This document shows positions 24,636 through 33,072 of a stretch of DNA of 64,000 nt, piece by piece (position 1 is the stretch's first letter; each line of letters opens with the position of its first letter). Origin of the DNA: JAVBKU01 sp031553875 (GTDB taxonomy: Bacteria; Bacteroidota; Bacteroidia; Bacteroidales; Rikenellaceae). Under the pieces are notes generated by a model. The model searched no databases, was not told where the DNA came from, and saw only the letters and a list, made by a program, of their open reading frames with translations. A program made the translations under genes and the position numbers. Location: NCBI GenBank assembly GCA_031553875.1, contig JAVBKU010000007.1:24375-88374 (forward strand), in the 5' to 3' direction.

Positions 24636-26009
24636 TTATAGATTATTGTCTATTACCAAAGTAGCGCGGCGGGCGAGCAGGGAATAGCTGTTCGCTCCTG
24701 TGGTCTCTTCGTCCTTACCGTATCCTGCGAGGGCAATCCTGCCGGGAGACACTCCTGCCTTTATGAGATAATTACGTAAAGACTGTGCGCGGGCGTAAGA
24801 CACCTTGTTATTAACTTCATCTGACCCTGTGTGGTCGGCAAACCCCTGGGCTATAACACGCATATCGGGGTGCGCGTCGAGTATGGACATCATCTCATGC
24901 AGTTCCTTGGCGTAAGATTGCGGATTGAGGGTTGTCGACCCCCTTGAGAAGTATACATTGGGGAAGACTATGTTTTCTCTAACGACCTCCTTCACGACCT
25001 CTCTGACAATCTCCCTGGGTATCTCTACTATCACTTCTTTTTCAACCACCGTCTCTACCACTCGTTTTTCAGTGACGACCTCAGGCTCTACCGCCTTTAG
25101 CAAATCGAGTTCGGCATTGGTTCTAGAAAGTTTGCCTTCAACATCGCGCAGCATACAGGCCATTAAAGAATAGTACGGGTCTCCTGCATACAGGACATTA
25201 TCCTTATGCTTCTTGCCGTTCAACTTGAACACGATACCCGCCTTCACGTTCCACGAGTAGCTGTCGTAGGCCCTGGCCTCGGTCCTGATCCCGTCGAAAT
25301 TGTTATTTAGGATGTAGACCGCGCCGCCTCCCGTTTGCAGGTCGATCAAACGGCTGACACGGAAACGCAGGAGCAGGTCGCCGCCCAATCCCAGATTGAT
25401 GGAATTGCTAACCTTGACTCCTGCATCTCCCCCGCCATCTTTCATCCTGATCTCCGGCCAGTATTTCTGCATATACACGGCCGGCTCGAGGATAACCGTC
25501 AGCACCCTCTGCCCGCTGTTGCGCACAAACAGGTGATTCATGTTTATCCCCATGTGCAGCCCCATGGAGAAGACCCTTATGCGGGAATATATATCGTCGT
25601 ATTCGACCCCGGTGATAGTCGTGGGCGGATAGTACGTCATTCCGTCCGGAGTAATAATATAGTCCTCGGAATACGAACGCGCACCGGCCCTGTTATAACC
25701 GTATGAGGCGGATAACTTCAGTCCCAGGTAGGGATTAAACTGGTAGCCGGCATAGATAGTACCCTGTACGCCGAAGTATGTTTTCCCGTCGGACAGGGAG
25801 TTGACATCCCCTGAGAAGAACGGAAGTCCTACATCGCCTCCCAGGGTCCAGTGTGAGTAAGCGGAATAATACTCCTTCCGGAGATCCCTTAGCTCCTTTC
25901 GCGTACGCCAGTCGCTCCCCTCGAAAGCACCGGCCTCTTCGCATTGTCCGCCGATAGCAATCAATGAAAACAGCGAACACCAAATAATAATAGTAATCCT
26001 TTTTTTCAT
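24636..26009 (-). CDS. OmpA family outer membrane protein
   Basis: This 457-residue protein has a signal peptide, an N-terminal beta-barrel-like region (about 50-270, with LGLKLSASYGYNRAGA and VFSMGLHMGINMNHLF), and a Glu/Val-rich stalk (about 305-345, VEPEVVTEKRVVETVVEKEV). The C-terminal OmpA peptidoglycan-binding domain contains NVYFSRGSTTL, VIAQGFADHTGSDEVNNKVSYARAQSLRNYL and ALAGYGKDEE. It anchors the outer membrane to peptidoglycan. It leads the operon with the surface lipoprotein and is divergent from a helix-turn-helix gene, as in many fimbria loci of Bacteroidales. A TATATTTG -7 box lies at complement 26109-26116. Confidence 0.92.
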   Translation of the reverse strand: MKKRITIIIWCSLFSLIAIGGQCEEAGAFEGSDWRTRKELRDLRKEYYSAYSHWTLGGDVGLPFFSGDVNSLSDGKTYFGVQGTIYAGYQFNPYLGLKLSASYGYNRAGARSYSEDYIITPDGMTYYPPTTITGVEYDDIYSRIRVFSMGLHMGINMNHLFVRNSGQRVLTVILEPAVYMQKYWPEIRMKDGGGDAGVKVSNSINLGLGGDLLLRFRVSRLIDLQTGGGAVYILNNNFDGIRTEARAYDSYSWNVKAGIVFKLNGKKHKDNVLYAGDPYYSLMACMLRDVEGKLSRTNAELDLLKAVEPEVVTEKRVVETVVEKEVIVEIPREIVREVVKEVVRENIVFPNVYFSRGSTTLNPQSYAKELHEMMSILDAHPDMRVIAQGFADHTGSDEVNNKVSYARAQSLRNYLIKAGVSPGRIALAGYGKDEETTGANSYSLLARRATLVIDNNL

Positions 26010-26108
26010 AGTTTATATTCATTAAATAATAGAGTATGTATAGTCCGTTACCAGATATTATTGCATGGTAGCGGGATGATTGATATTTGTCCTTACCACC
26101 TCTGAATA

Positions 26109-26116
26109 CAAATATA
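26109..26116 (-). promoter_or_regulatory. -7 promoter element of the OmpA operon
   Basis: The minus strand reads TATATTTG, an exact TAnnTTTG, 100 bases before the OmpA start. Confidence 0.5.
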
Positions 26117-26132
26117 TATCGGCCTAACCCTC

Positions 26133-26246
26133 AAAAAAAGACAACTTTATACGTAGTTTTTCTCCAGGACAGACACTTCTGACAAAAATTACGGGGATAA
26201 TATTTTGAATGCTGCTCAGAAAAACAACTTTATGTTATTTTTCCTA
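26133..26246. promoter_or_regulatory. Two imperfect direct repeats in the divergent control region
   Basis: ACAACTTTATACGTAGTTTTTCT at about 26141 and ACAACTTTATGTTATTTTTCC at about 26224 are near copies 83 bases apart. They sit between the OmpA promoter and the promoter of the divergent regulator, as operators would. Binding by that regulator is inference. Confidence 0.45.
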
Positions 26247-26317
26247 CATTTAGTCGAAAAACGGCGTTTTCACAATGAAAATTCGCACAAAATGTGCATT
26301 ACAATAAAAAATTGTAC

Positions 26318-26325
26318 TATTTTTG
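26318..26325 (+). promoter_or_regulatory. -7 promoter element of the regulator gene
   Basis: TATTTTTG matches TAnnTTTG exactly, 66 bases before the start of the helix-turn-helix gene. Confidence 0.45.
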
Positions 26326-26390
26326 CTGTGTTATACATTCGCATTCAATCTATTGATATATATATTATATACTTATAACGTATTAATGCG

Positions 26391-27365
26391 ATGAACAAAA
26401 TAGACCTGCACGAAGAATTCTTAACGGCTTTGTGCAGTAGAGTACCTCGCAGACCTGATCTCATAAACCGTATATCGGATATCTTATTGATAGAGAAGGA
26501 GTCTGCGTCGAGGCGGTTAAGTGGAAAAGTTAATTTTTCTGTCAGGGAAATGGGTGCCCTTGCCAGTACGCTGGGTATTACCATAGACAGTCTACTGCAC
26601 AAGGATACAGACTTCCAATGGTTCCCTGTCACGTTGGAGGCACCCATGAAGAGAAGACGGTCTATGGAATATCTGTATAACGCCATACAATCATCCATCG
26701 ACCGTATCAAACAAATAACGGAAAGTCCGGCCGAAGCCGGTAAAGTATGTAGTACCCTCCCCTCTGAGCTTTATATACTTTACCCGACATTGGCCAGATT
26801 CATGCTATTTAAGTGGGGGTATTATTTTGTAGGTACCGAAGAATTTTATAACTTTTCGCAGTGGGAGGCCCCGGCGGAATTCTCCCTGATTAAAGATCGG
26901 ATAATGGAGGGTTTCCAGTTTGAAAAGGTCTTTCATATCTGGGACAACGCCCTGATATGGACCCTCGCCGGAGAAATAGAAAATTTTCACCGTATGCGAA
27001 TTATATCTACCGAGGAAAGGGATACGATAAGGGATGAATTACATCTCCTGCTAACCGATGCCGAGAATACCCTTAATGGCAACGCTCCCCTCATTCAATA
27101 TCCTAACGCCAAATTCAGTTTCTATGTTTCCACGATGAACTTGGGTTTTACGAGCTCTTACTACTCCTCGGATAAAGCCTGTATCGCCATGTTTAAAACT
27201 AATTTCAGTTCCGCCATTCTGGAAGATTGTCAAGAGGTGGCTAAGCTGAAGGAATGGGTGAGATCGCTACGCAACGTCTCCGTATTACTCTCCGGCAGCG
27301 GACATATAGAGAGGCGTCTATACTTCGAAAGACAACACGAGATACTGCGATACGTTTTACAATAA
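26391..27365 (+). CDS. Helix-turn-helix regulator-like protein, divergent from the OmpA operon
   Basis: This 324-residue protein has an N-terminal region (about residues 15-72) that reads as a phage-repressor-type helix-turn-helix: DLINRISDILLIEKESASRRLSGKVNFSVREMGALASTLGITIDSLL. A long helical domain of unknown type follows and no membrane segment is seen. Similar proteins annotated as BetR or XRE-like occur beside surface-protein operons in Bacteroidales. Its divergent position and the direct repeats between the promoters suggest that it controls the OmpA and lipoprotein operon. It may also be cotranscribed with the thioesterase gene 20 bases downstream. Confidence 0.72.
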   Translation: MNKIDLHEEFLTALCSRVPRRPDLINRISDILLIEKESASRRLSGKVNFSVREMGALASTLGITIDSLLHKDTDFQWFPVTLEAPMKRRRSMEYLYNAIQSSIDRIKQITESPAEAGKVCSTLPSELYILYPTLARFMLFKWGYYFVGTEEFYNFSQWEAPAEFSLIKDRIMEGFQFEKVFHIWDNALIWTLAGEIENFHRMRIISTEERDTIRDELHLLLTDAENTLNGNAPLIQYPNAKFSFYVSTMNLGFTSSYYSSDKACIAMFKTNFSSAILEDCQEVAKLKEWVRSLRNVSVLLSGSGHIERRLYFERQHEILRYVLQ

Positions 27366-27384
27366 GCACCCCTAATAATTTTCT

Positions 27385-27789
27385 ATGGATATCTACGAAT
27401 TCTTTAAGAACGACCGCTATGCGGCCCTCTCGGGAGTCGAATTGCTCGAAGCGAGAGAAGGATACGCCCGCGCCTCGATGGAAGTACGCGACCATCACCT
27501 CAACGCAGGCAACAGTATCCAGGGCGGCGCCGTCTTCACCCTGGCCGACCTTGCCTTCGCCGCCGCGGTCAACGCCTACGGCAATCTCGCCGTGTCGACC
27601 CAGACAAGCATCTACTACCACAAAGGAGTCAACAGCGGCACCATCTACGCCGAAGCCAAGGTTATCAAGGCTGGCCGCAGCCTGGCCGATTTCGAGGTGA
27701 TCGTCACCGACGAAGAAGGCGCGCGCGTCGCCACATTCATAGCCTCGGCTTTCCGGCGTGACATTCCCCTGCCCTTCGCCGGCAAGTAA
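27385..27789 (+). CDS. PaaI-type hotdog thioesterase
   Basis: This 134-residue protein is a single hotdog domain with the family signature HLNAGNSIQGGAVFTLADLAFAAAVNAYG (about residues 36-64; Asn and Gly of the NxxxxxHGG-type active site, His replaced by Gln here) and STQTSIYYHKGVNSGTIYAEAKV. It should hydrolyse an acyl-CoA or aryl-CoA thioester in the cytoplasm. The H to Q change at the usual HGG position (QGG) occurs in some active members. It is followed by a strong terminator. Confidence 0.88.
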   Translation: MDIYEFFKNDRYAALSGVELLEAREGYARASMEVRDHHLNAGNSIQGGAVFTLADLAFAAAVNAYGNLAVSTQTSIYYHKGVNSGTIYAEAKVIKAGRSLADFEVIVTDEEGARVATFIASAFRRDIPLPFAGK

Positions 27790-27809
27790 GGCCGTATGCG
27801 AAAACATTA

Positions 27810-27847
27810 AAAGGGGGCTAATCATAAGATTAGCCCCCTTTCATTTT
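27810..27847 (+). terminator. Terminator after the thioesterase gene
   Basis: AAAGGGGGCTAATC and its complement form a 14-base-pair stem around ATAA, ending in TTTCATTTT; it may also serve the convergent anti-sigma operon. Confidence 0.85.
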
Positions 27848-27886
27848 CAATTCTCAATCCCGGCCAAGCCTGTAATAACAAACCCT

Positions 27887-28207
27887 CTAATTCGCCTTAT
27901 ACACTGCAAAACCCGTCACGGCCATAGACCACAGCACCATTATATAAGCCATAATAGATGAGAGCGAAGGCATTTCCAACTTGCTCACCGAAACGACCAG
28001 ATCGTTGATTTGATTAAGGAACAATGGCAATCCATACAACCCGACGGTTAACCCCACGCCCAGTAGCGAAAACAGGGCGACAATGAGGGGCAACATAACA
28101 TTACCGCTTCCCGGCAAATTACTGATCACCCGGCGGGAAAATTCATTATCCGGGAAATCCGCCTTATGCGAAGAGAAAAACTCCCGTATTTCTTTATCGT
28201 TTGACAT
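27887..28207 (-). CDS. Small membrane protein, probable anti-sigma factor
   Basis: This 106-residue protein has a short cytoplasmic N-terminus (EIREFFSSHKADFPDNEFSRRVISNLP) and two membrane segments (about 38-62 and 84-103). It lies 11 bases after the ECF sigma gene. The length, topology and position match the DUF5056-like membrane proteins that accompany ECF sigma factors in Bacteroidales. Anti-sigma activity is inferred from that context. No zinc-binding motif is visible. Confidence 0.75.
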   Translation of the reverse strand: MSNDKEIREFFSSHKADFPDNEFSRRVISNLPGSGNVMLPLIVALFSLLGVGLTVGLYGLPLFLNQINDLVVSVSKLEMPSLSSIMAYIMVLWSMAVTGFAVYKAN

Positions 28208-28218
28208 AATCGTAATCT

Positions 28219-28755
28219 TTATCTGTATCCATCTTTATTAAGGAAGGCCGCCAATTTCTCCCTCCCCCTCGATAAATGGGACTTAACACTACCCGCAGGG
28301 CAATTCATAATTTTAGCTATCGTCTCTATGGATTGATCCTCCATATAAAATAGCAGCAACACTGTACGTTCTTCCTCTTTAACGGCCTGAAGCGCCGTGG
28401 TCATATCCAAAGGTAATGTATTATCACAATTTTTGCTCACAGCAATATCGCGCGTACGGCCTATTTCATCAATATCCACCGTTTGTTTCCGGCTGCGGGT
28501 GTGGTCGTAGAATACGTTGTAGGCGATCCTGAAAAGCCATGTGGAGAATTTCGATAAAGCACGGAAAGAAGTTATATTCAACCACGCTTTTATAAATGTC
28601 TCCTGTGCCAGGTCCTTGCTCAGCTCCTCGTCGCCGCCCGTCAGATTAAACAGGAAACGCCGTACGGGCGACTGGTAAAGCCTGACCAACCGGCCAAAAG
28701 CATCCCTGTCGCCCAACAACGCGGCACGTGAGACAAGCATCCTGTCGCTATTCAT
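28219..28755 (-). CDS. ECF-type RNA polymerase sigma factor
   Basis: This 178-residue protein has region 2 (about 12-80: LVRLYQSPVRRFLFNLTGGDEELSKDLAQETFIKAW and FSTWLFRIAYNVFYDHTRS) and region 4 (about 118-172: LQAVKEEERTVLLLFYMEDQSIETIAKIMNCPAGSVKSHLSRGREKLA). This is the classical two-domain sigma-70 ECF form. It overlaps the upstream membrane protein gene by 8 bases and is followed by the putative anti-sigma gene, so the three are one operon. Confidence 0.95.
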   Translation of the reverse strand: MNSDRMLVSRAALLGDRDAFGRLVRLYQSPVRRFLFNLTGGDEELSKDLAQETFIKAWLNITSFRALSKFSTWLFRIAYNVFYDHTRSRKQTVDIDEIGRTRDIAVSKNCDNTLPLDMTTALQAVKEEERTVLLLFYMEDQSIETIAKIMNCPAGSVKSHLSRGREKLAAFLNKDGYR

Positions 28756-29137
28756 CCTTCGCGGGCGCTTGTTTCCTGGATATCAGATAGTAAGTGAGGT
28801 AACCCACTCCTATTACGAATGGAATAATCCCCAGAGCCACTGCTTGCAACCTTTCTCCACAGTCTGCCCTCAAAAACATAAACAGGGAAACCCCCACCCC
28901 GACAGCTATCAATATGATAGCCGTTTTCAACGGATTATTAGTTTTCCTCTTAAAGGGAAATTCCAGAAAATCATCCGGCATCTTTTCTCCTTTCTCAATC
29001 GCTTTGAAATAAAGATGAGCTATCGTCTGTGTCGTTTTGCGTTTATTACTGACTACTACCCATACGATCAGCAATACAGTAATAGGTGGTACTCCGAAAA
29101 TCAGAAAAGCCCCCCAATGTGCAATATCAAAGTCCAT
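28748..29137 (-). CDS. DUF6249-like membrane protein
   Basis: This 129-residue protein has membrane segments at about residues 9-29, 70-90 and 98-118 and a charged middle part (HLYFKAIEKGEKMPDDFLEF). It resembles small DUF6249 proteins found first in ECF sigma operons of Bacteroidota. Its stop overlaps the sigma gene start, implying translational coupling. Function is unknown. Confidence 0.8.
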   Translation of the reverse strand: MDFDIAHWGAFLIFGVPPITVLLIVWVVVSNKRKTTQTIAHLYFKAIEKGEKMPDDFLEFPFKRKTNNPLKTAIILIAVGVGVSLFMFLRADCGERLQAVALGIIPFVIGVGYLTYYLISRKQAPAKDE

Positions 29138-29249
29138 AATATTTCAAATTAAATGATTATTACTCTATTCACCCCTTAGACGTAAACACTACACCATTTG
29201 GTTGCAAAATCTCAAAAATTTATGCCTAAGTAGGGGCTAGTTGAGAAAA

Positions 29250-29283
29250 AGGCAAACCGCCTTACGCAGTTTGCCTTTTTTAT
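29250..29283 (+). terminator. Terminator-like hairpin upstream of the sigma operon
   Basis: AAAAAGGCAAAC pairs with GTTTGCCTTTTT around CGCCTTACGCA. No plus-strand gene precedes it closely, so its purpose is uncertain. Confidence 0.6.
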
Positions 29284-29316
29284 CCCCCAACATATTGTAG
29301 TAACATTCAGTACAAC

Positions 29317-29560
29317 AAAATAATCGCCGCTTCGGGCTTCTGCCGGAAACAGGTCTCGTGAGGGAGATCACCTGAGCTACCGTGTAGCGAGGGAAGCCTC
29401 CCGGAAGAGACCCCGGCAGAAGACGCGGCTAGACCTTTTGCCTACTTTTGCGGCAATGATAACATTTCGAGCAGTGAGGGCAGAGGCCGCTTGCGGACTA
29501 TGCCGAGTCGCGAGAAATGAAAGCGAAGCTAAAAGTAGGTCGCCGAAGGCGAAAACTAAT
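29317..29560 (+). repeat. Structured repeat R1 copy A with nested R4
   Basis: The core stem CTTCTGCCGG (29337-29346) pairs with CCGGCAGAAG (29413-29422), with an inner GGTCTC/GAGACC stem and a small hairpin GCTA CCGTG TAGC. It continues into CCTACTTTT, whose complement AAAAGTAGG stands at about 29530. The loop between those two holds an R4 unit ending CTATGCCGAG. The relatives are at 39.1, 55.3, 57.2 and 63.8 kb. Confidence 0.85.
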
Positions 29561-29588
29561 GTGAAGTCGTGTATTAATCCCAATAATT

Positions 29589-30245
29589 CTAATACTCGTT
29601 ACACAAAACATATCGGGGCTTTTCATCCTCCTGGATTTCAGGATACCTCCCCAATTCTTCGTAGAAACGGTTATCGTTGGCATCGTCATTCACGGTCGAC
29701 ACCTCCCCTACCATACAAGGCGATCCCTCGGCCCAGAAAGTGTGGTATATATAAGGAGGGAAACTGATGCTTTGTCCCGGCCCGAAACGAACCACCTCGC
29801 CCGAGGGTATCTGTGTCGTTACGCCGTCCACCTGTATGAAGATCGGCTCATCGGTCATCTCCTCGGCCTTGTTAGCTTTCCATAGCTTCATGCACAGGTC
29901 TCCGCCGCCCCGGTTGATGATGTCTTCCATCTTTTTCCAATGGAAGTGGATAGGCGTCACCTGATCAACATCCACCATCATGATCTTCTCGCAATAAGTC
30001 TTATTGTCGCGCTTTACGTTTCCGTTGCGGACAGTAAAAAGGGTCAATCCCTCTTTTGCGAAATCTCCTTTGGCAAAATCCGTAACGTCCCATCCCAGCT
30101 GGTTGAGCCTGATCTCGTCGTACTCTTTACCTTTTGTCTTCCACTCTTCCGGGGAAAGCTTCGCCCATTGGGGAAGATAGAAACGGTTTGAATCGAAGAA
30201 AGCTATCGCCTTGTCGATCGTTTTGTTGATATCGCTTCGTTTCAT
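29589..30245 (-). CDS. D-lyxose/D-mannose-type sugar isomerase (cupin)
   Basis: This 218-residue protein matches the D-lyxose ketol-isomerase family (ARAF1/EcSI type). It has an N-terminal helical part (DINKTIDKAIAFFDSNRFYLPQWA), LGWDVTDFGKG-like DFAKGDF, and a cupin barrel with metal ligands in TPIHFHWKKMEDIINRGGGDL and SFPPYIYHTFWAE. These enzymes interconvert D-lyxose/D-xylulose and D-mannose/D-fructose. It is the last gene of the operon aldolase, kinase, isomerase, with 12 bases between it and the kinase, so it probably feeds a ketose into that route. Confidence 0.92.
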   Translation of the reverse strand: MKRSDINKTIDKAIAFFDSNRFYLPQWAKLSPEEWKTKGKEYDEIRLNQLGWDVTDFAKGDFAKEGLTLFTVRNGNVKRDNKTYCEKIMMVDVDQVTPIHFHWKKMEDIINRGGGDLCMKLWKANKAEEMTDEPIFIQVDGVTTQIPSGEVVRFGPGQSISFPPYIYHTFWAEGSPCMVGEVSTVNDDANDNRFYEELGRYPEIQEDEKPRYVLCNEY

Positions 30246-30257
30246 ATGCAGATAGAT

Positions 30258-31262
30258 TTAGTTATACGTCTTTTCTATGAAATCGTTAATTTCCGAGAGT
30301 TTGGGTGCCCCTCCCGTACAGGTTGCATGGCCCAGGTTGAAGAGGGCGCATGTGTTGGCAAATGTCAACGCCTTGCCGAGAGGCATCTCTTCATGGAAGG
30401 CATACAACATCCCGGCACAAAAAGCATCTCCGGCGCCTACGGTGGATACAATACTTCCCGCATCCAGTTTCATGGAGGGGCGGAAACATCTGTTCCCCGC
30501 TTTATCCAAGGCAAATCCACCTTCCGGAAAATGGATCGCGCAACATTTATTCACTCCCTGTCCCATAAGGAACTCTGCCGCCTCTTCCACCATGCCGAGG
30601 TCTATCTCCCCGGAAGGCGTTCTCAGCGACTTGCTGTAACAAGCGCCGGCTTCCACTTCGTTCACCACAAAATAATCTATGTACGGCAAACAGGGCAGTA
30701 CCACTTCACGGAACCTGTCTCCCTCTTCCGACACGACGTCCACGGAGGTAAGATAACCTTTCTGTTGTAAGCCGTGCAGGACCCTGGCGGCTACGATCCC
30801 ATACTCGGGATCGGGACCATCCAACGCATCGAGCAACAACAGATAGCCAAGATGGAATATCTTGCAGGGCACATCCACTTTCTCGAAATGTTTGGGCGAA
30901 AGCAAGGCATTCGTCCCCCGGTAATGGAAGAACGTACGCGAAGAGCCATCCTTGACCGACATCACATCGGTATAGGAGGTGATCCCTCCCTTTATCCTCT
31001 CCATATATGTGGGGGCGATATGGTGTTTCTCTATTTCGCACATCACGAAATCCCCGTTGTCATCGTCCCCGATACATCCGCCCGCGCATAGCGGCAGGTC
31101 CGCCTCCAATTTCGCCAGGTCTACCAGCACGTTGTGGGAACATCCCCCCAGACCTGTCTCTATTCTCTCTATGGTTATCAGGTTCCCCGGCGAAGGATAC
31201 TTAGCGATAAACATCACTTTATCCACCAGCCAGTTACCCATTGATATAATACCTTTTCTCAT
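30258..31262 (-). CDS. PfkB family carbohydrate kinase
   Basis: The start at complement 31260-31262 (MRKGIISMGNWLVDKVMFIA) gives 334 residues and lies 4 bases after the aldolase stop. PfkB signatures are GGCSHNVLVDLAKL near the N-terminus and the C-terminal ATP/anion-hole motif GSIVSTVGAGDAFCAGMLYA with the catalytic Asp (GAGD). It should phosphorylate a ketose or similar sugar, and the neighbouring isomerase and class II aldolase suggest a keto-sugar 1-phosphate as product. The exact sugar cannot be told. Confidence 0.92.
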   Translation of the reverse strand: MRKGIISMGNWLVDKVMFIAKYPSPGNLITIERIETGLGGCSHNVLVDLAKLEADLPLCAGGCIGDDDNGDFVMCEIEKHHIAPTYMERIKGGITSYTDVMSVKDGSSRTFFHYRGTNALLSPKHFEKVDVPCKIFHLGYLLLLDALDGPDPEYGIVAARVLHGLQQKGYLTSVDVVSEEGDRFREVVLPCLPYIDYFVVNEVEAGACYSKSLRTPSGEIDLGMVEEAAEFLMGQGVNKCCAIHFPEGGFALDKAGNRCFRPSMKLDAGSIVSTVGAGDAFCAGMLYAFHEEMPLGKALTFANTCALFNLGHATCTGGAPKLSEINDFIEKTYN

Positions 31263-31266
31263 AGTA

Positions 31267-32127
31267 TTATTTCGCTTTGTTGATACTTTCAAATAGTTCC
31301 ATGTGCTCCATCACCACCTCCTTGGAGGCGTCTTTGATCACATATTTCATGTCGATATAGTTGGCTTTAGGCTCCGAAACATATGCTTTGACCTTTTCGG
31401 TCACCCTAAGCTGAATGGCGGTGGCCACATTTATCTTGGAGATACCGTTATGGATACAAGCCTTGAAATCAGCCTCGCTGGTACCCGTTCCGCCATGCAG
31501 AACAAGGGGAATGTTATTCCTTTTGTTTATCTCCTTCAGGCGCTCTATGTTGAGGTTAGGTGTCGCCACGTATCGTCCGTGCAGGTTACCGATAGCGACG
31601 GCCAGGGCGTCCACTCCCGTTTCCTTGATATAGTAAGCCGATTCTTCCACGTCGGTGAAAACGTCAGATGTATCATCAAGCCCCGATCCTTCGCTGTCGT
31701 CCTCTCCCGTACTGCCTACCTTGCCCAGTTCGGCTTCTACGTCGATGCCCATAGCTTTGGCCACACGCACCACATCCCTTGTGATTGCTATATTTTGCGT
31801 TGTGGGAAGCGCCGCCCCGTCGAACATCACAGACCGGAAACCCCATTTCATTGCCTTGATACAAGTCTCGAAACTCAACCCATGATCCAGATGCACGGCC
31901 ACGGGCACGCTGGCCTTTCGGGCCGCCTTCAGAAATATCCGGCTCATCATCTCCGGCGGAGAATAGGGGAACTGAACTTCGGCCAGCTGCAGGATGATGG
32001 GAGACGACAACTCTTCGGCCGCCTCTATCGCCCCCAGCACATTCTCCAGGCTCAAACAATTAAACGCTCCGACAGCATATCCCCGCTGGTGGGCATCGGT
32101 AAGAATTTCTTTAAAAGAGATTAACAT
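31267..32127 (-). CDS. Class II fructose-bisphosphate aldolase family protein
   Basis: This 286-residue protein carries the class II zinc aldolase motifs: GYAVGAFNCLSLENVLGAI, VAVHLDHGLSFETCIKAMKWGFRSVMFDGA with a zinc His and catalytic Asp, EAELGKVGSTGEDD, AIGNLHGRYV, LVLHGGTGTSEADF and GISKINVATAIQL. It cleaves a ketose (bis)phosphate to DHAP and an aldehyde. It is the first gene of the aldolase, kinase, isomerase operon. The closest named relatives are tagatose/ketose-bisphosphate aldolases; the substrate here is inferred only from context. Confidence 0.93.
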   Translation of the reverse strand: MLISFKEILTDAHQRGYAVGAFNCLSLENVLGAIEAAEELSSPIILQLAEVQFPYSPPEMMSRIFLKAARKASVPVAVHLDHGLSFETCIKAMKWGFRSVMFDGAALPTTQNIAITRDVVRVAKAMGIDVEAELGKVGSTGEDDSEGSGLDDTSDVFTDVEESAYYIKETGVDALAVAIGNLHGRYVATPNLNIERLKEINKRNNIPLVLHGGTGTSEADFKACIHNGISKINVATAIQLRVTEKVKAYVSEPKANYIDMKYVIKDASKEVVMEHMELFESINKAK

Positions 32128-32193
32128 AGATGACTTTATTTTTTAATGTGACGATCGACCTTGGCATAAATAAATACACGCGGTAGTATTTTA

Positions 32194-32712
32194 TTATTCA
32201 ATTAAATTTTTCGGATATTTCTCATATGCCATTTTTTCGATCTCTATTTCAGAATATCCCTGTTTTCTTAACAACCCCCAATATGTAGCTCTAAGGCTTG
32301 CTAAATCATCAAATGGATAATCTTCCAAAATTTTCTCATGTATATTTTTTTCTGCCTTTTCCCAATTTCTGTCTAAAACTCCTAATAATTCCTCTTGCTT
32401 CTGAAAAATCATTCTTCTACAATCCTTATCTTCAACCCTGTGCTTAAGTTCAAATTTACAAGCAATCGCAAATGTTACATGTTCAAAAATCCAATATAAT
32501 AATTCGTCTATATTATTCGTGGTTTTTCGAGAATGTTCTTCCCCTCTTTCTACAACAACATAATGCATATTACCGCATCTGTCAACTTCGATATGAGGAT
32601 ACGCAAAGTCTATTGAATGACCATATGTAGGCAATAGATTTGAATCTGCATCGATTTTTAATGCTAATTCATTAACTAATTTTTCAATGTCATTTAATGA
32701 ATTCATATTCAC
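32194..32712 (-). CDS. Imm63-like immunity protein
   Basis: This 172-residue, AT-rich gene encodes the pattern of the Imm63 family: LLPTYGHSIDFAYPHIEVD, MHYVVVERGEEHSRKTTNNIDELLYWIFEHVTF, and CRRMIFQKQEELL followed by PFDDLASLRATYW. Imm63 proteins are predicted immunity partners of polymorphic toxins. No toxin gene is adjacent, so this is an orphan, possibly a defence or leftover cargo. Its base composition differs strongly from the flanking operons, which suggests transfer. A TATATTTG -7 box lies at complement 32763-32770. Confidence 0.82.
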   Translation of the reverse strand: MNMNSLNDIEKLVNELALKIDADSNLLPTYGHSIDFAYPHIEVDRCGNMHYVVVERGEEHSRKTTNNIDELLYWIFEHVTFAIACKFELKHRVEDKDCRRMIFQKQEELLGVLDRNWEKAEKNIHEKILEDYPFDDLASLRATYWGLLRKQGYSEIEIEKMAYEKYPKNLIE

Positions 32713-32762
32713 TATTTTTAGTTTTGCCTCAAATGACCCATTTGATATTATGAACGCATTTA

Positions 32763-32770
32763 CAAATATA
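32763..32770 (-). promoter_or_regulatory. -7 promoter element of the Imm63-like gene
   Basis: The minus strand reads TATATTTG, an exact TAnnTTTG, about 50 bases before the start codon. Confidence 0.45.
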
Positions 32771-32867
32771 GAAAAATATAGCTCTATTTAATATTATCCC
32801 ATTCCAAAAGTGTTCCTCCAACAAAAAACATCAGCCACCTACAATATATAGTAAATGGCTGAAAATA

Positions 32868-33069
32868 GTTTGACCGGTGATGACAAGATTACGTCGCTCC
32901 ACGCTCCGTTTTCTTGAATCGCTCCCGCGGAGCGACTAAAACAAATCACGAGAATAAATTGCTTCGCAATGTCTATTCTTTTTATGCGGGCTGCCCTATG
33001 AGCGAGCTCAGGGCAGTCCGCATAAAAAGGATAAGCCGCCCTGAAAGGCGGCTTATCCTCGTGATTTGT
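32868..33069 (-). repeat. Structured element behind tRNA-Pro with tRNA 3'-end copy
   Basis: A perfect 12-base inverted repeat (ACAAATCACGAG at 32941-32952, complement at 33058-33069) encloses three hairpins: ATTGC/GCAAT at 32958, a 15-base-pair arm at 32983-33024, and the terminator at 33029-33058. Beyond it, 32868-32890 resembles the tRNA-Pro 3' end plus its flank at 33068-33088. The layout parallels the tRNA-fMet locus. Confidence 0.6.
33024..33058 (-). terminator. Terminator of tRNA-Pro
   Basis: On the minus strand GGATAAGCCGCC pairs with GGCGGCTTATCC and is followed by TTTTT, 15 bases past the tRNA. Confidence 0.8.
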
Positions 33070-33072
33070 TTG

